NCBI GenBank assembly: GCA_947627875.1
Contig: CANQXS010000011.1
Span: forward strand, 23,697 to 87,696
DNA from: an uncultured Clostridia bacterium
Lineage (GTDB): Bacteria > Bacillota > Clostridia > Oscillospirales > Ruminococcaceae
Direction: 5' to 3'
DNA: 64,000 bases
Shown here piece after piece: positions 55,221 to 63,943 of the stretch (its first letter is position 1; each line of letters starts with the position of its first letter). The notes under the pieces are model-generated. The model was not told where the DNA came from. It saw only the letters and a list, made by a program, of their open reading frames with translations, and ran no database searches. The position numbers and the translations under genes were made by a program.

Positions 55221-55973
55221 ATGATAAACGTAAAAACTACAAACGAACTTCTGAAGATGCGCAAAGCCGGTCTTATAACCGGAGGAGCGCTAAGAGCCGC
55301 CGGAAAGGCGATACGCGAGGGAATGTCGACTTTAGAGCTCGATAAGATAATACACGACTACATCGTTTCCCATGGCGCTAAGCCGTCGTTTTTGGGGTAT
55401 GCGGGCTTTCCTGCGAGCGCCTGCATCTCGGTGAACGATACCGTTATCCACGGTATTCCTTCGGCTCACGAAAAGCTTAAAAACGGCGACATCGTTTCGG
55501 TCGACGTCGGCGCCTATATCGACGGCTACCACGGCGACTCGGCAAAAACCTTCGCCGTCGGAGAGATCTCCGAAGAGGCGAAAGCCCTTATGGAATCCAC
55601 CGAAGGGAGCCTTATGGCGGCAATAGCTATGGCTGCCCCGGGAGTAAGGATAGGCGACCTTTCGAGCGCAATTCAGGAGTATAACGAATCGAGGGGATAT
55701 TCGGTCGTGAGGCAGTATGTCGGACATGGAGTCGGCAGAGAGCTTCACGAAGACCCCGAGGTGCCGAATTTCGGCAGAGCCGGACACGGACCGAGACTCG
55801 TCTCGGGAATGGTCATCGCGATAGAGCCGATGATCAACCAAGGTACGGCTCAGGTAAAGGTTCTCCCCGACGGGTGGACTGTCAAAACCGTCGATCATAA
55901 GCTTTCGGCTCACTTTGAGCATACGATAGCGATAACCCGCGACGGCGCGCAGATCCTCACCCTGCCGGAATGA
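55221..55973 (+). CDS. map: Methionine aminopeptidase, type I
   Basis: 250 residues, pita-bread fold. Metal ligands: Asp in VDVGAYIDG and GDSAKTF, His in GHGVGRELHE, Glu in IEPMI and in HFEHTIA. Removes the initiator methionine. Sits between adk and infA as in other Firmicutes. Confidence 0.97.
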   Translation: MINVKTTNELLKMRKAGLITGGALRAAGKAIREGMSTLELDKIIHDYIVSHGAKPSFLGYAGFPASACISVNDTVIHGIPSAHEKLKNGDIVSVDVGAYIDGYHGDSAKTFAVGEISEEAKALMESTEGSLMAAIAMAAPGVRIGDLSSAIQEYNESRGYSVVRQYVGHGVGRELHEDPEVPNFGRAGHGPRLVSGMVIAIEPMINQGTAQVKVLPDGWTVKTVDHKLSAHFEHTIAITRDGAQILTLPE

Positions 55974-55983
55974 GGAGCCGTTA

Positions 55984-56253
55984 ATGAACGTTGTCAGAGG
56001 CTCTGTTGTAAGAGCGCTCGCCGGACGGGATCGCGACCGCTTCTTCGTTGCTGTTGCGGTAAGCGACCGCTGCGTTTATCTGGCTGACGGCAGAGAGCGC
56101 AGGCTCTCGAAGCCCAAGCTTAAAAACGTAAAACACATTTCACCGACCGGCGCAGTTGCCGACATTTCGGAGCTGACAGATAAAAAACTTCGCAGGATCC
56201 TTTCGGCGTTTGCAACCCGAAGCGCCGAGGGAAATATATCCGACCAGGGCTGA
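55984..56253 (+). CDS. KOW-domain RNA-binding protein (L14e-like)
   Basis: 89 residues with a KOW/SH3-like start (VRGSVVRALAGRDRDRFFVAV region) resembling the L14e/L6e-like proteins found at this place, between map and infA, in many Firmicutes. Probably ribosome-associated; role not established. Confidence 0.85.
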   Translation: MNVVRGSVVRALAGRDRDRFFVAVAVSDRCVYLADGRERRLSKPKLKNVKHISPTGAVADISELTDKKLRRILSAFATRSAEGNISDQG

Positions 56254-56268
56254 AAGGAGAGAATAAAA

Positions 56269-56487
56269 ATGTCAAAGGAAGACGTAATCGAGCTTGAAGG
56301 AACGGTAGTCGAGGCGCTGCCCAACACTATGTTTCAGGTAGAGCTTGCCAACGGTCATAGGATTCTCGCCCACATCTCCGGAAAACTCAGGACAAATTAT
56401 ATCCGCATAGTTCCCGGCGATAAGGTCACGGTCGAGATGTCACCCTATGATCTGGCAAAGGGAAGAATAACTTGGCGCTCCAAGTAA
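56269..56487 (+). CDS. infA: Translation initiation factor IF-1
   Basis: 72 residues, OB fold, [21 protein letters not shown] start and [10 protein letters not shown] end in part. Occludes the A site during initiation. Confidence 0.98.
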   Translation: MSKEDVIELEGTVVEALPNTMFQVELANGHRILAHISGKLRTNYIRIVPGDKVTVEMSPYDLAKGRITWRSK

Positions 56488-56658
<171 letters not shown>

Positions 56659-56686
56659 ATCACTTAATGGAGGTGCAGCTAAAAGT

Positions 56687-57055
56687 ATGGCTCGTATAGC
56701 AAGTATCGACCTTCCCAGAGATAAAAGAATCGAAGCGGCATTGACCTATATTTACGGCATAGGCGCGCCGACTGCGGCAAAGATCTGCAAGGAGACCGGC
56801 GTTGATCCCGATGTCCGCGTTAAGGATATGTCGGAAGACGACGTTGCAAAGCTCCGCGAATATATCGACCACCATCTCATTGTTGAGGGCGATAAGAGGC
56901 GCGAAGTTCAGCTTAACATCAAGAGGCTCATCGAAGTCGGATGCTACCGCGGTGTGCGCCACCGCAGAGGTCTGCCCGTAAGAGGTCAGAGAACCAAGAC
57001 CAACGCGAGGACTCGCAAAGGTCCCGCAAAGACTATTGCAAACAAGAAGAAGTAA
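56687..57055 (+). CDS. rpsM: 30S ribosomal protein S13
   Basis: 122 residues, helix-hairpin-helix start ([18 protein letters not shown]) and basic C-terminal tail reaching the P-site tRNA ([14 protein letters not shown]). Confidence 0.98.
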   Translation: MARIASIDLPRDKRIEAALTYIYGIGAPTAAKICKETGVDPDVRVKDMSEDDVAKLREYIDHHLIVEGDKRREVQLNIKRLIEVGCYRGVRHRRGLPVRGQRTKTNARTRKGPAKTIANKKK

Positions 57056-57070
57056 GGAGGGATATGCACT

Positions 57071-57475
57071 ATGGCTCAGCAGAAAGGCAGCAAAAAGACG
57101 GTTATCCGCCGCCGCAGAGAAAGAAAGAACATCGAACAGGGGCAGGTTCATATCCAGTCCTCGTTCAACAACACCATCGTTACCATAACCGATATGCAGG
57201 GCAACGCGATTTCTTGGGCTTCTGCCGGAGGTCTCGGCTTCCGCGGCTCCAAAAAATCCACTCCGTTCGCAGCTCAGTCCGCAGCCGAAACCGCAGCGAG
57301 AGCAGCCAAGGAGCACGGTCTTAAAACGGTTGAGGTATATGTAAACGGCCCCGGCCAGGGCAGAGAAGCGGCTATCCGCGCGCTTCAGTCGGAAGAGCTC
57401 GAGGTAAGGCTTATAAAAGACGTTACCCCTATTCCTCATAACGGCTGCCGCCCGCCCAAGCGCCGCAGAGTTTAA
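57071..57475 (+). CDS. rpsK: 30S ribosomal protein S11
   Basis: 134 residues, [15 protein letters not shown] and [12 protein letters not shown], platform protein near the E site. Confidence 0.98.
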   Translation: MAQQKGSKKTVIRRRRERKNIEQGQVHIQSSFNNTIVTITDMQGNAISWASAGGLGFRGSKKSTPFAAQSAAETAARAAKEHGLKTVEVYVNGPGQGREAAIRALQSEELEVRLIKDVTPIPHNGCRPPKRRRV

Positions 57476-57561
57476 TCGATCATCCCGAGTTTACCAAAGT
57501 TTACTCGGCGTCGGGCGAATAAAAGGCTCGATATTATTTAAAAAACGGAGGAAATTTATTT

Positions 57562-58158
57562 ATGGCAATCAGCAGAGAACCGATTCTCAAAAGATGCAAG
57601 ATGTTGGGCATCAGTCCTATGGTCATGGGCGTAGGCAAAGAGACCAAGAGGAACTCGGGCGCCAACTTCAGAAAAAAAGAGTCCGACTATAAGATGCAGC
57701 TCAAGGAAAAGCAGAAGCTGAAATTCATCTACGGAGTTCAGGAAAAGCAGTTCAGGCATGTATATGAAAGAGCCGAAAAGCTTGAGGGTCAGGCGGGCGC
57801 CAACCTTCTGACTCTTTTGGAATCAAGACTTGACAACGTAGTTTTCAGAATGGGTCTTTCCATGACAAGACGTGAAGCAAGACAGCTCGTTTCGCACGGT
57901 CATTTCAATGTCAACGGTCAGAGGGTAGACATTCCGTCTTACCGCGTAAAGGTCGGAGACATTGTATCGCTTCGTGAAAATTCCAAGAAGAGCGTTAAGT
58001 TCCAGGAAATAGTTGAGGCTACCAACGGCAGGCTCATCCCCACCTGGCTCGACGTAAACAAGGAAAATCTCACTGCCGGTGTCGTAAGACTCCCCGTCAA
58101 GGAAGACCTTGACTATGAAGTCGAAGAGCACCTGATCGTTGAGCTTTACTCCAAATAA
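57562..58158 (+). CDS. rpsD: 30S ribosomal protein S4
   Basis: 198 residues with an S4 RNA-binding domain (SRLDNVVFRMGLSMTRREAR region). The N-terminus lacks the zinc cysteines seen in some S4 proteins. It controls the alpha operon in E. coli. A 12-bp hairpin follows in the gap before rpoA. Confidence 0.98.
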   Translation: MAISREPILKRCKMLGISPMVMGVGKETKRNSGANFRKKESDYKMQLKEKQKLKFIYGVQEKQFRHVYERAEKLEGQAGANLLTLLESRLDNVVFRMGLSMTRREARQLVSHGHFNVNGQRVDIPSYRVKVGDIVSLRENSKKSVKFQEIVEATNGRLIPTWLDVNKENLTAGVVRLPVKEDLDYEVEEHLIVELYSK

Positions 58159-58189
58159 AACCACCTGCGGTTTTGTTTCATTCATCTCT

Positions 58190-58220
58190 CGGACCTTGAG
58201 AGAAAAGTTCTCAAGGTCCG
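58190..58220 (+). promoter_or_regulatory. Perfect hairpin between rpsD and rpoA
   Basis: CGGACCTTGAGA (58190-58201) pairs fully with TCTCAAGGTCCG (58209-58220). No T-run follows directly. A weaker AAAACC/GGTTTT hairpin lies at 58157-58174, and TAAAAT near 58276 could be a -10 for rpoA. Confidence 0.6.
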
Positions 58221-58324
58221 GACAGAAAATGGGAGGGCGCCCTTTTTCGGGATATTTCGGCGCTTTAGGTGTGTTAAAATATTCCGAGGAAACCGTGCGT
58301 CACTAAAGAAATGGAGGCTTGCAA

Positions 58325-59281
58325 ATGCTTGAAAAAATCGAAAAGCCGGATATAGAAATAGTCGAGCTGAAAAGCAACGGAACCTACGGCAAGTTTGTTC
58401 TGGAGCCGCTTGAAAGGGGCTACGGCACGACTATCGGCAACAGTCTTAGACGTGTATTGCTTTCATCTCTCCCCGGTGTAGCGGTCACTTCAATAAAGAT
58501 CGACGGAATACACCATGAATTATCAACCGTCCCCGGAGTTAAGGAGGACGTCAGCGAAATAGTCCTTAACCTCAAGGGGCTCACCGCAAAGCTTTATTGC
58601 GACGGCCCTAAGACGGTATACATCGAGGCGGAGGGTGAATGTGAAGTAACCGCGGGCGATATCAAGACCGATTCCGAGGTCGAGATCTTAGTTCCGAATA
58701 TGCACATCGCCACCCTTGACGCCGATGCAAAGCTATATATGGAAATCGTTTTGGATAGGGGACGCGGATATGTTTCCGCCGAAAAAAACAAGTCCCTTAT
58801 GACAAACGCCCCCATCGGCGTAATAGCCGTAGACAGCATATATACCCCTGTTTTAAAGGTAAACTACACAGTTGAAAACACCCGTGTGGGTCAGATAACC
58901 GATTTCGATAAGCTAACGCTCGAAGTATGGACCGACGGAGTTATCTCCGCCAAGGAAGCCGTATCAATGGCAGCCAAACTCCTCAACGAGCATCTTAACC
59001 TGTTCGTCAATCTTTCCGAAGATACCGGAGTGGACAAGATTCTTGCGGAAAAGGACAACAAGTCGAAGGAGAAAGTTCTTGAGATGACCATTGAGGAACT
59101 TGACTTGTCGGTTAGATCCTTCAACTGCCTTAAGAGAGCGGGCATCAATACTGTCAACGACCTGATAGAGAAATCCGAAGAGGAAATGATGAAGGTCAGA
59201 AACCTCGGCAAGAAGTCGTTCGACGAGGTCAAGGAGAAGCTTCGCTCCCTTGGCTACGAAATGAGCTCTTCCGAGGATTGA
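58325..59281 (+). CDS. rpoA: RNA polymerase alpha subunit
   Basis: 318 residues: N-terminal dimerisation domain ([23 protein letters not shown] in part) and C-terminal domain with the DNA-binding helix-hairpin-helix ([19 protein letters not shown]). ATG 58325 is 7 bp after GGAGG. Confidence 0.98.
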   Translation: MLEKIEKPDIEIVELKSNGTYGKFVLEPLERGYGTTIGNSLRRVLLSSLPGVAVTSIKIDGIHHELSTVPGVKEDVSEIVLNLKGLTAKLYCDGPKTVYIEAEGECEVTAGDIKTDSEVEILVPNMHIATLDADAKLYMEIVLDRGRGYVSAEKNKSLMTNAPIGVIAVDSIYTPVLKVNYTVENTRVGQITDFDKLTLEVWTDGVISAKEAVSMAAKLLNEHLNLFVNLSEDTGVDKILAEKDNKSKEKVLEMTIEELDLSVRSFNCLKRAGINTVNDLIEKSEEEMMKVRNLGKKSFDEVKEKLRSLGYEMSSSED

Positions 59282-59370
59282 ACGCAAACTCAAAACAAAA
59301 CGGAGCTCAAGAAATAAAGAGGCTTCTTGATTTTGAGCTCTGACTTCTAATCAAAAGGAGTTGAATATTT

Positions 59371-59712
59371 ATGCCGGGCGCAAGAAAATTGGGCAGGACT
59401 ACCGACCAGAGAAGAGCTATGCTCCGCGCGATGGTAACGTTCCTGTTTGAAAACGGTAAAATAGAGACGACTGTAACAAGAGCAAAAGAGGTTTCCGCAA
59501 TGGCGGACAAGATGATAACTCTTGCCAAGGCGGGCGACCTGCACTCTAAGCGTCAGATTTTTGCCTATGTAACCAAGGAAGGCGTCGCTAAGAAGCTTTC
59601 CGACGAGATAGCACCTAAATATGCCGACCGCAACGGCGGCTATACCAGAATAATCAAGACCGGTCCGAGGCGCGGAGACGCCGCCGAGATGGCTATAATT
59701 GAGCTGGTTTGA
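59371..59712 (+). CDS. rplQ: 50S ribosomal protein L17
   Basis: 113 residues, [20 protein letters not shown] and [20 protein letters not shown]. Last gene of the superoperon. AAAAGGAG before the ATG. Confidence 0.98.
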   Translation: MPGARKLGRTTDQRRAMLRAMVTFLFENGKIETTVTRAKEVSAMADKMITLAKAGDLHSKRQIFAYVTKEGVAKKLSDEIAPKYADRNGGYTRIIKTGPRRGDAAEMAIIELV

Positions 59713-59726
59713 GCAACACAAACGAA

Positions 59727-59751
59727 GCCCTCGCAACGCGGGGGCTTTTTT
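59727..59751 (+). terminator. Terminator of the ribosomal superoperon
   Basis: GCCCTCGC pairs with GCGGGGGC around AAC (one G-T pair), followed by TTTTTT. Confidence 0.93.
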
Positions 59752-59830
59752 CGTTCTCGAATTATAAAACCTGAATATACCCGCCACGAGCGGGAAGAAT
59801 AGTTAAAAAGCTATTGAAAGGAGCGGTTTT

Positions 59831-60280
59831 ATGAAGCTCTCGGACATTCAGTACGGCGAGATGGCAAAGGAAGCGAGCGCGCCGTCGAAGTCGCTTTTAA
59901 ACATTCCCAAGGCGTTTTTGATAGGCGGGCTTATATGCCTGTGCGGGCAGGGGATACTGAATATATTCACAGCCGTCGGGCTCAATAAAGAGGCGGCGGG
60001 CAGCTTTACCTCGATAACGCTTGTGCTGTTTTCGGCTCTGCTTACGGCGGTCGGGCTCTACCCGAAGGTTGCAAAGCACGGCGGCGCGGGAACGCTTGTC
60101 CCTATAACCGGCTTTGCAAACGCAGTCGTTTCGCCGGCGATAGAATTTCGCACCGAAGGCTGGGTGCTCGGCGTCGGCACAAAGATTTTCGCGATAGCGG
60201 GTCCCGTTATCCTCTACGGAACGGCGGCGTCGATAGCCTACGGGATTATCTACTGGGCAGTAAAGACGATTGCGGGATAA
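59831..60280 (+). CDS. spoVAC: Stage V sporulation protein AC
   Basis: 149 residues, four membrane helices, family signature AFLIGGLICLCGQ and FANAVVSPAIEFRTEG. SpoVAC forms the channel for dipicolinic acid in the spore inner membrane. It is normally followed by spoVAD and spoVAEB; here a terminator follows, so it stands alone at this place. GAAAGGAG before the ATG. Confidence 0.92.
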   Translation: MKLSDIQYGEMAKEASAPSKSLLNIPKAFLIGGLICLCGQGILNIFTAVGLNKEAAGSFTSITLVLFSALLTAVGLYPKVAKHGGAGTLVPITGFANAVVSPAIEFRTEGWVLGVGTKIFAIAGPVILYGTAASIAYGIIYWAVKTIAG

Positions 60281-60298
60281 AGCGCGGAATAAGGCAAA

Positions 60299-60332
60299 AG
60301 CATCGGACCGATCGGCGATCCGGTGCTTTTTT
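60299..60332 (+). terminator. spoVAC terminator
   Basis: AGCATCGGA pairs with TCCGGTGCT (one G-T pair), followed by TTTTTT. Confidence 0.88.
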
Positions 60333-60336
60333 GTGC

Positions 60337-60373
<37 letters not shown>

Positions 60374-60395
60374 GCGTTATTGTGCGGAATGACGG

Positions 60396-60424
60396 TTGAC
60401 TAAAGCGCGGCGGTATGGTATCAT
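60396..60424 (+). promoter_or_regulatory. Promoter of the Glu/Thr-rich lipoprotein
   Basis: TTGACT (60396-60401), 17 bp, TATCAT (60419-60424), 21 bp before the ATG. Confidence 0.7.
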
Positions 60425-60444
60425 AAACTAAAGGAGTGATTTAT

Positions 60445-61095
60445 ATGAAAAAAATATTCGTACTTACCCTCGCGCTGCTGCTTTTGCTTTCTGCCTGCGG
60501 AAAAGCCGAAACGCCGAACGTTACCGAGCCGCAGGAGACAGTTGCCGAGGCTGTCACAACCGAAGCTCCGGAAACGGAGTCGCCCGAGACCGAAGCACCT
60601 GAAGCAGAACTTCCCGAGACCGAGCCCGCCGAGACCGAGCCTGCCGAAACCGAGCCCGAAGCTCTCAATGACGAAGAGCTGAGATATGACGTCATATCCG
60701 TTGATCTGGTGTGCGGCTCAGGCGGTGTAATGCTGAAAAATTCCGAAATCAACACTGTTCTTGACGCGCTTTCAAAGTTCGATTTTGTTGAAAGCGATGC
60801 TGCCGAAATGCCGTTGGGTCCTGTTCCGTGTTTGAAGATAACGACGGATGAAGGCGTCACAGACATTGATATGTATATGGGAGATGGCGCTAATATCGGC
60901 AACTGTTGCGTGTTTCAGGTCTATCCGCTCAACGAGCCTCATACTATCGAGGGCAGAACAAACAGCAAGTATTATGATCTGTACGACCAGTTCGAGGCTC
61001 TTGACGACGAGACCCGCGAAACGATACTGTCGTATATAAACAGGGCATACGATTTAACGGAACACTTTGTACGTCCCGGGCAGTCCGATAATTAA
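60445..61095 (+). CDS. Lipoprotein with Glu/Pro/Thr repeat linker
   Basis: 216 residues. Lipobox LLSAC (Cys about 18), then a linker of ETE/PETE/PAETE repeats to about residue 75, and a small C-terminal domain of unknown type. The linker would hold the domain away from the membrane. ATG 60445 follows AAAGGAGTG. Confidence 0.75.
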   Translation: MKKIFVLTLALLLLLSACGKAETPNVTEPQETVAEAVTTEAPETESPETEAPEAELPETEPAETEPAETEPEALNDEELRYDVISVDLVCGSGGVMLKNSEINTVLDALSKFDFVESDAAEMPLGPVPCLKITTDEGVTDIDMYMGDGANIGNCCVFQVYPLNEPHTIEGRTNSKYYDLYDQFEALDDETRETILSYINRAYDLTEHFVRPGQSDN

Positions 61096-61109
61096 CATTC
61101 CCAATAATT

Positions 61110-61332
61110 AAAATATCCACCCTTTGCCGCCCCTCTTCCCCAAGAAAACAAACCCACAGAATTTAACGCATAGCCGCCATCTTCATCGTTGGCGGCTCTT
61201 GCATTCCACAAAGGAGTGCGTGCGAGCCGCCGCCTTGAATCCGGCAGCTTTGCGCAATTCTGCGGCGCTTCGCGGTGCCCACAGGGCACTTTTGTTTTCT
61301 TAGCTCAGAGTGGCTTTCGGGTGGATTTTTTA
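61110..61332 (-). mobile_element. MITE-like element, copy A
   Basis: Non-coding. The core 61129-61314 is 186 bp and matches 63032-63217 in reverse orientation. Terminal inverted repeats start GCCCCTCT and run into AAGAAAACAAA; outside them ATCC-containing arms extend the palindrome to about 222 bp. The inside holds a hairpin on GCCGCCAAC/GTTGGCGG. It fills the gap between the lipoprotein and the first sigma gene and encodes nothing. Confidence 0.78.
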
Positions 61333-61399
61333 TTGCCCCCGCAACCGATTTGTGCTAAAATGGAATCATATTATTGAAAGCGGGAAAGGAGGCGCGGCG

Positions 61400-61942
61400 G
61401 TGGACGACGAAAAAATAATCGGGCTGTTTTTGGCGCGGAGCGAAAATGCGCTGAGAGCGGTTCGCGAAAAATACGGAAGCCTTATGCTCGGGGTCGCGAA
61501 AAAGATAACCGGCAGCGAGGCAGACGCCGAGGAATGTTTAAACGACGCGCTTCTGAATCTCTGGAAGAGCATACCGCCCGCGGCGCCGCGGAGCCTCAGG
61601 GCGTATTCCTGCCAGGTGATAAGAAATCTCGCTTTCAAGCGCCTGACATACAGCCTTGCCGAAAAGCGGAACGTAAATTCAAATGTCGCGTTTGATGAGC
61701 TCGAAACGGTGATATTTGACGGAGAAGCTGAGGCAAGGCTCGAAAATGTAGATTTTTCCGTCCTGCTCGACGGTTTTCTGCGAAGCCTCGGCAAGGAGTC
61801 GCGGGTGGTGTTTATGAAGCGCTACTTCTTTATGGATTCGATCGAGGAGATTTCCCGCGACCTGAATATTTCGCAGAGCAAGGTGAAGTCGCTCTTATGG
61901 CGGGCGAGGCAGAAGCTCAGAAACAGCGTTTACAAGGAGTGA
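61400..61942 (+). CDS. ECF-type sigma-70 family factor 1
   Basis: 180 residues: region 2 (EECLNDALLNLWKSIPP) and region 4 helix-turn-helix (DSIEEISRDLNISQSKVKSLLWRARQKL in part). GTG start after AAAGGAGG. It overlaps the ribosome-binding site of the next, membrane-anchored gene, which is the likely anti-sigma factor. GCAAC at 61341-61345 may be an ECF -35, but no matching -10 was found. Confidence 0.88.
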   Translation: MDDEKIIGLFLARSENALRAVREKYGSLMLGVAKKITGSEADAEECLNDALLNLWKSIPPAAPRSLRAYSCQVIRNLAFKRLTYSLAEKRNVNSNVAFDELETVIFDGEAEARLENVDFSVLLDGFLRSLGKESRVVFMKRYFFMDSIEEISRDLNISQSKVKSLLWRARQKLRNSVYKE

Positions 61943-61947
61943 TGTTT

Positions 61948-63003
61948 ATGAAAAACTACCGTTTGTATGATGAGATAGGGCGCGTTGATACGGCGTTTGT
62001 TGAAGAAGTGTTGGAATATACCGAAAAATCGAAAAGGAGACATATAATGTCAAAGACAGTAATTTTAAAAGCAGCCGCGATAGCCGCCTGCGCGGCAGTC
62101 GTCATCGGAGCGGGCGCGGCGGCGTTAATGCGTAGGGAACTGCCCGTGAAGAAAGAGGATCCCGTTCAGACAGTCGAAGCCGAGACTGAAGACAGCACGG
62201 TCGTAGTTGAGCGCTCTTATAACGAACGGATAGCCGACGGCGAGGAGGTAAAAATCGAGACCCACATAGGCGAGCGGATAGAGCATCAGGGCTTTGCCTT
62301 TACCCTGAAAAACATCACCGTTTCGCCGACCTTCCCCGAGGGGATAACCAAGGCTGATATTTCCTACACGCCGACGGTTGCGGCATATACCGACGGCGGC
62401 ACCGACGGAATGAGCTACAGTGAGAAGTTCTACAGCTACCGCGAATATGCGAAAGAGCACGGCTTACCGCCGATAGAAGAAGATGAAGCTTACGGTGACC
62501 CCGAAAAGGGCGAGGGCGCATATACCGAAAGGGATCTTTTTGTGAGCGACGTTATCGACGACAACGGTATGTATAACGGTCCTATGGACGTTCCCGATGA
62601 GGCGTATAAGTGGGTGTTTTTAGAGCTTGAAATAGAAAACCTTACCGATGAAGACAAGCTCGAATATTTCGGAGATATGCAGGTATGCTACGGCGATTAT
62701 ATCACTGAGCCCGCTTACGAGCTTTACGACAAAGACGGAAACGCGATAGTTAACATACCCGAGTATTCCCAATACTCGATCTACTCGCTGGTGTGCTATA
62801 TGAGCGAACATACCGACGAAAAAATAACGGACGACCGAACCGACACGTTCCTGAATGTCAGCTTTACACCCTCGGAAAAAAAGAGCATTATTCTCGGCTT
62901 CTGTATCAGCGACCACTTTATCTACGGCGATTTGGTTTTACAGCTTCACAATTCCGAGCCGATTTTTTATCAAAGCGATTACGTTTATCTTCCGCTCAAA
63001 TAA
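61948..63003 (+). CDS. Probable membrane-anchored anti-sigma factor
   Basis: 351 residues. A short cytoplasmic N-terminus (YDEIGRVDTAFVEEVLEYTE), one membrane helix (about 37-55), and a large extracytoplasmic beta-rich domain. The architecture and coupling to the sigma gene suggest that the cytoplasmic part holds the sigma factor and the outer domain senses a signal. No zinc-finger (ZAS) motif. Two ATGs; 61948 is better spaced from AAGGAG. Confidence 0.72.
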   Translation: MKNYRLYDEIGRVDTAFVEEVLEYTEKSKRRHIMSKTVILKAAAIAACAAVVIGAGAAALMRRELPVKKEDPVQTVEAETEDSTVVVERSYNERIADGEEVKIETHIGERIEHQGFAFTLKNITVSPTFPEGITKADISYTPTVAAYTDGGTDGMSYSEKFYSYREYAKEHGLPPIEEDEAYGDPEKGEGAYTERDLFVSDVIDDNGMYNGPMDVPDEAYKWVFLELEIENLTDEDKLEYFGDMQVCYGDYITEPAYELYDKDGNAIVNIPEYSQYSIYSLVCYMSEHTDEKITDDRTDTFLNVSFTPSEKKSIILGFCISDHFIYGDLVLQLHNSEPIFYQSDYVYLPLK

Positions 63004-63015
63004 AAAATTCACCTC

Positions 63016-63232
63016 AAAAATCCGTCCTTCAGCCCCTCTGACATAAGAAAACAAAAGTACCCTGTGGGTATCGCGAAGCGCCGCATAGTCGCTCAAAGCC
63101 GTCAAATTCAAGGCGGCGGCTCGCTCGCACTCCTTTGTGGAATGCAAGAGCCGCCAACGATGAAGTTGGCGGCTTTGAGTCAGATTATGCGGTTTTGTTT
63201 TCTTGTGGAAGAGGGGCATTAGGCGGATTTTT
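63016..63232 (+). mobile_element. MITE-like element, copy B
   Basis: Core 63032-63217, 186 bp, inverted relative to copy A. Ends GCCCCTCTGACATAAGAAAA and, on the other strand, GCCCCTCTTCCACAAGAAAA. Outer AAAAATCC arms extend it to about 217 bp. It encodes nothing and lies just before the promoter of the second sigma gene. Confidence 0.78.
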
Positions 63233-63241
63233 ATTTTTAAT

Positions 63242-63266
63242 GCAACGTTTCGGCTGAAAAACCGTA
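63242..63266 (+). promoter_or_regulatory. Probable ECF-sigma autoregulated promoter
   Basis: GCAAC (63242-63246), 16 bp, CGTA (63263-63266) matches the AAC-N16-CGT pattern of ECF sigma promoters, 37 bp before the sigma gene. Confidence 0.6.
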
Positions 63267-63302
63267 CTAATTAAACGGAAAGACAAAAAAGGGGGCGAAG
63301 CC

Positions 63303-63848
63303 TTGGAGGACGAAAAAATAGTCGGGCTCTATCTTGCGCGCGATGAGCTCGCGCTTTCGGCAACGCAGGAGAAATACGGCGCGCTGCTCTTAAGCGTTGC
63401 GAGGCGGTTCTTGGGGCAGTGCGACGTCGAGGAATGTTTAAACGACGCCTACCTCGCGATCTGGGGCTCGATCCCTCCCGAGCGCCCGAAAAGCCTCGCG
63501 GCATATTGCTGCGGGGTGATAAGGAACCTGTCTTTCAAGCGCCTTGAATATAACCTCGCCGAAAAGCGCTCGCCGAAGTCGGCTCTGCCGCTCGACGAGC
63601 TCGAAGCTTCGCTTTCCGGCGGGGAGGACTTCAGGGAGTATGAAAACATAGACTTCTCGATAGCGGTGAACGGCTTTTTGCAGAGCCTTAAGCCCGAAAT
63701 GCGGGTCGTATTTATGAAGCGGTATTATTTCGCCGACACCGTCCCCGAAATATCCGCCGACCTCGGTCTCTCCGAAAGCAAGGTAAAATCGATGCTTCTG
63801 AGGGCGAGGAAGAAATACTTAAGCTTTCTGAAAGGAGAATCAAAATGA
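63303..63848 (+). CDS. ECF-type sigma-70 family factor 2
   Basis: 181 residues, clearly paralogous to the factor at 61400 (same EECLNDA, IRNLSFKRL, VVFMKRYYF blocks). TTG start after GGGGGCGAAGCC, giving EDEKIVGLYLARDE. Ends overlapping the next ATG. Probably recognises the GCAAC/CGTA promoter in front of it. Confidence 0.88.
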   Translation: MEDEKIVGLYLARDELALSATQEKYGALLLSVARRFLGQCDVEECLNDAYLAIWGSIPPERPKSLAAYCCGVIRNLSFKRLEYNLAEKRSPKSALPLDELEASLSGGEDFREYENIDFSIAVNGFLQSLKPEMRVVFMKRYYFADTVPEISADLGLSESKVKSMLLRARKKYLSFLKGESK

Positions 63849-63943
63849 AAAAATATCCCTTTTTGGAGTCGCTCGGCAGCGCCGACGGGAGGTTTGTGGA
63901 AGAAGTGTTGGAATATAATACCGCTGAAAGTCTAATGGTGTGA
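63845..63943 (+). pseudogene. Truncated anti-sigma-like gene
   Basis: Only 32 codons. The N-terminus (LGSADGRFVEEVLEY) matches residues 10-24 of the intact partner at 61948 (IGRVDTAFVEEVLEY), then diverges into NTAESLMV and a stop. The sequence from about 63918 is more AT-rich and unlike its neighbours, so an insertion or deletion junction there is likely. The membrane and sensor parts are absent from the window. Confidence 0.7.

Noticed and set aside
61341..61361. ECF promoter for the first sigma gene
   Set aside because: GCAAC is present, but no CGT-type -10 lies at 16 bp; only TAAAAT at a short distance, so I did not call it.
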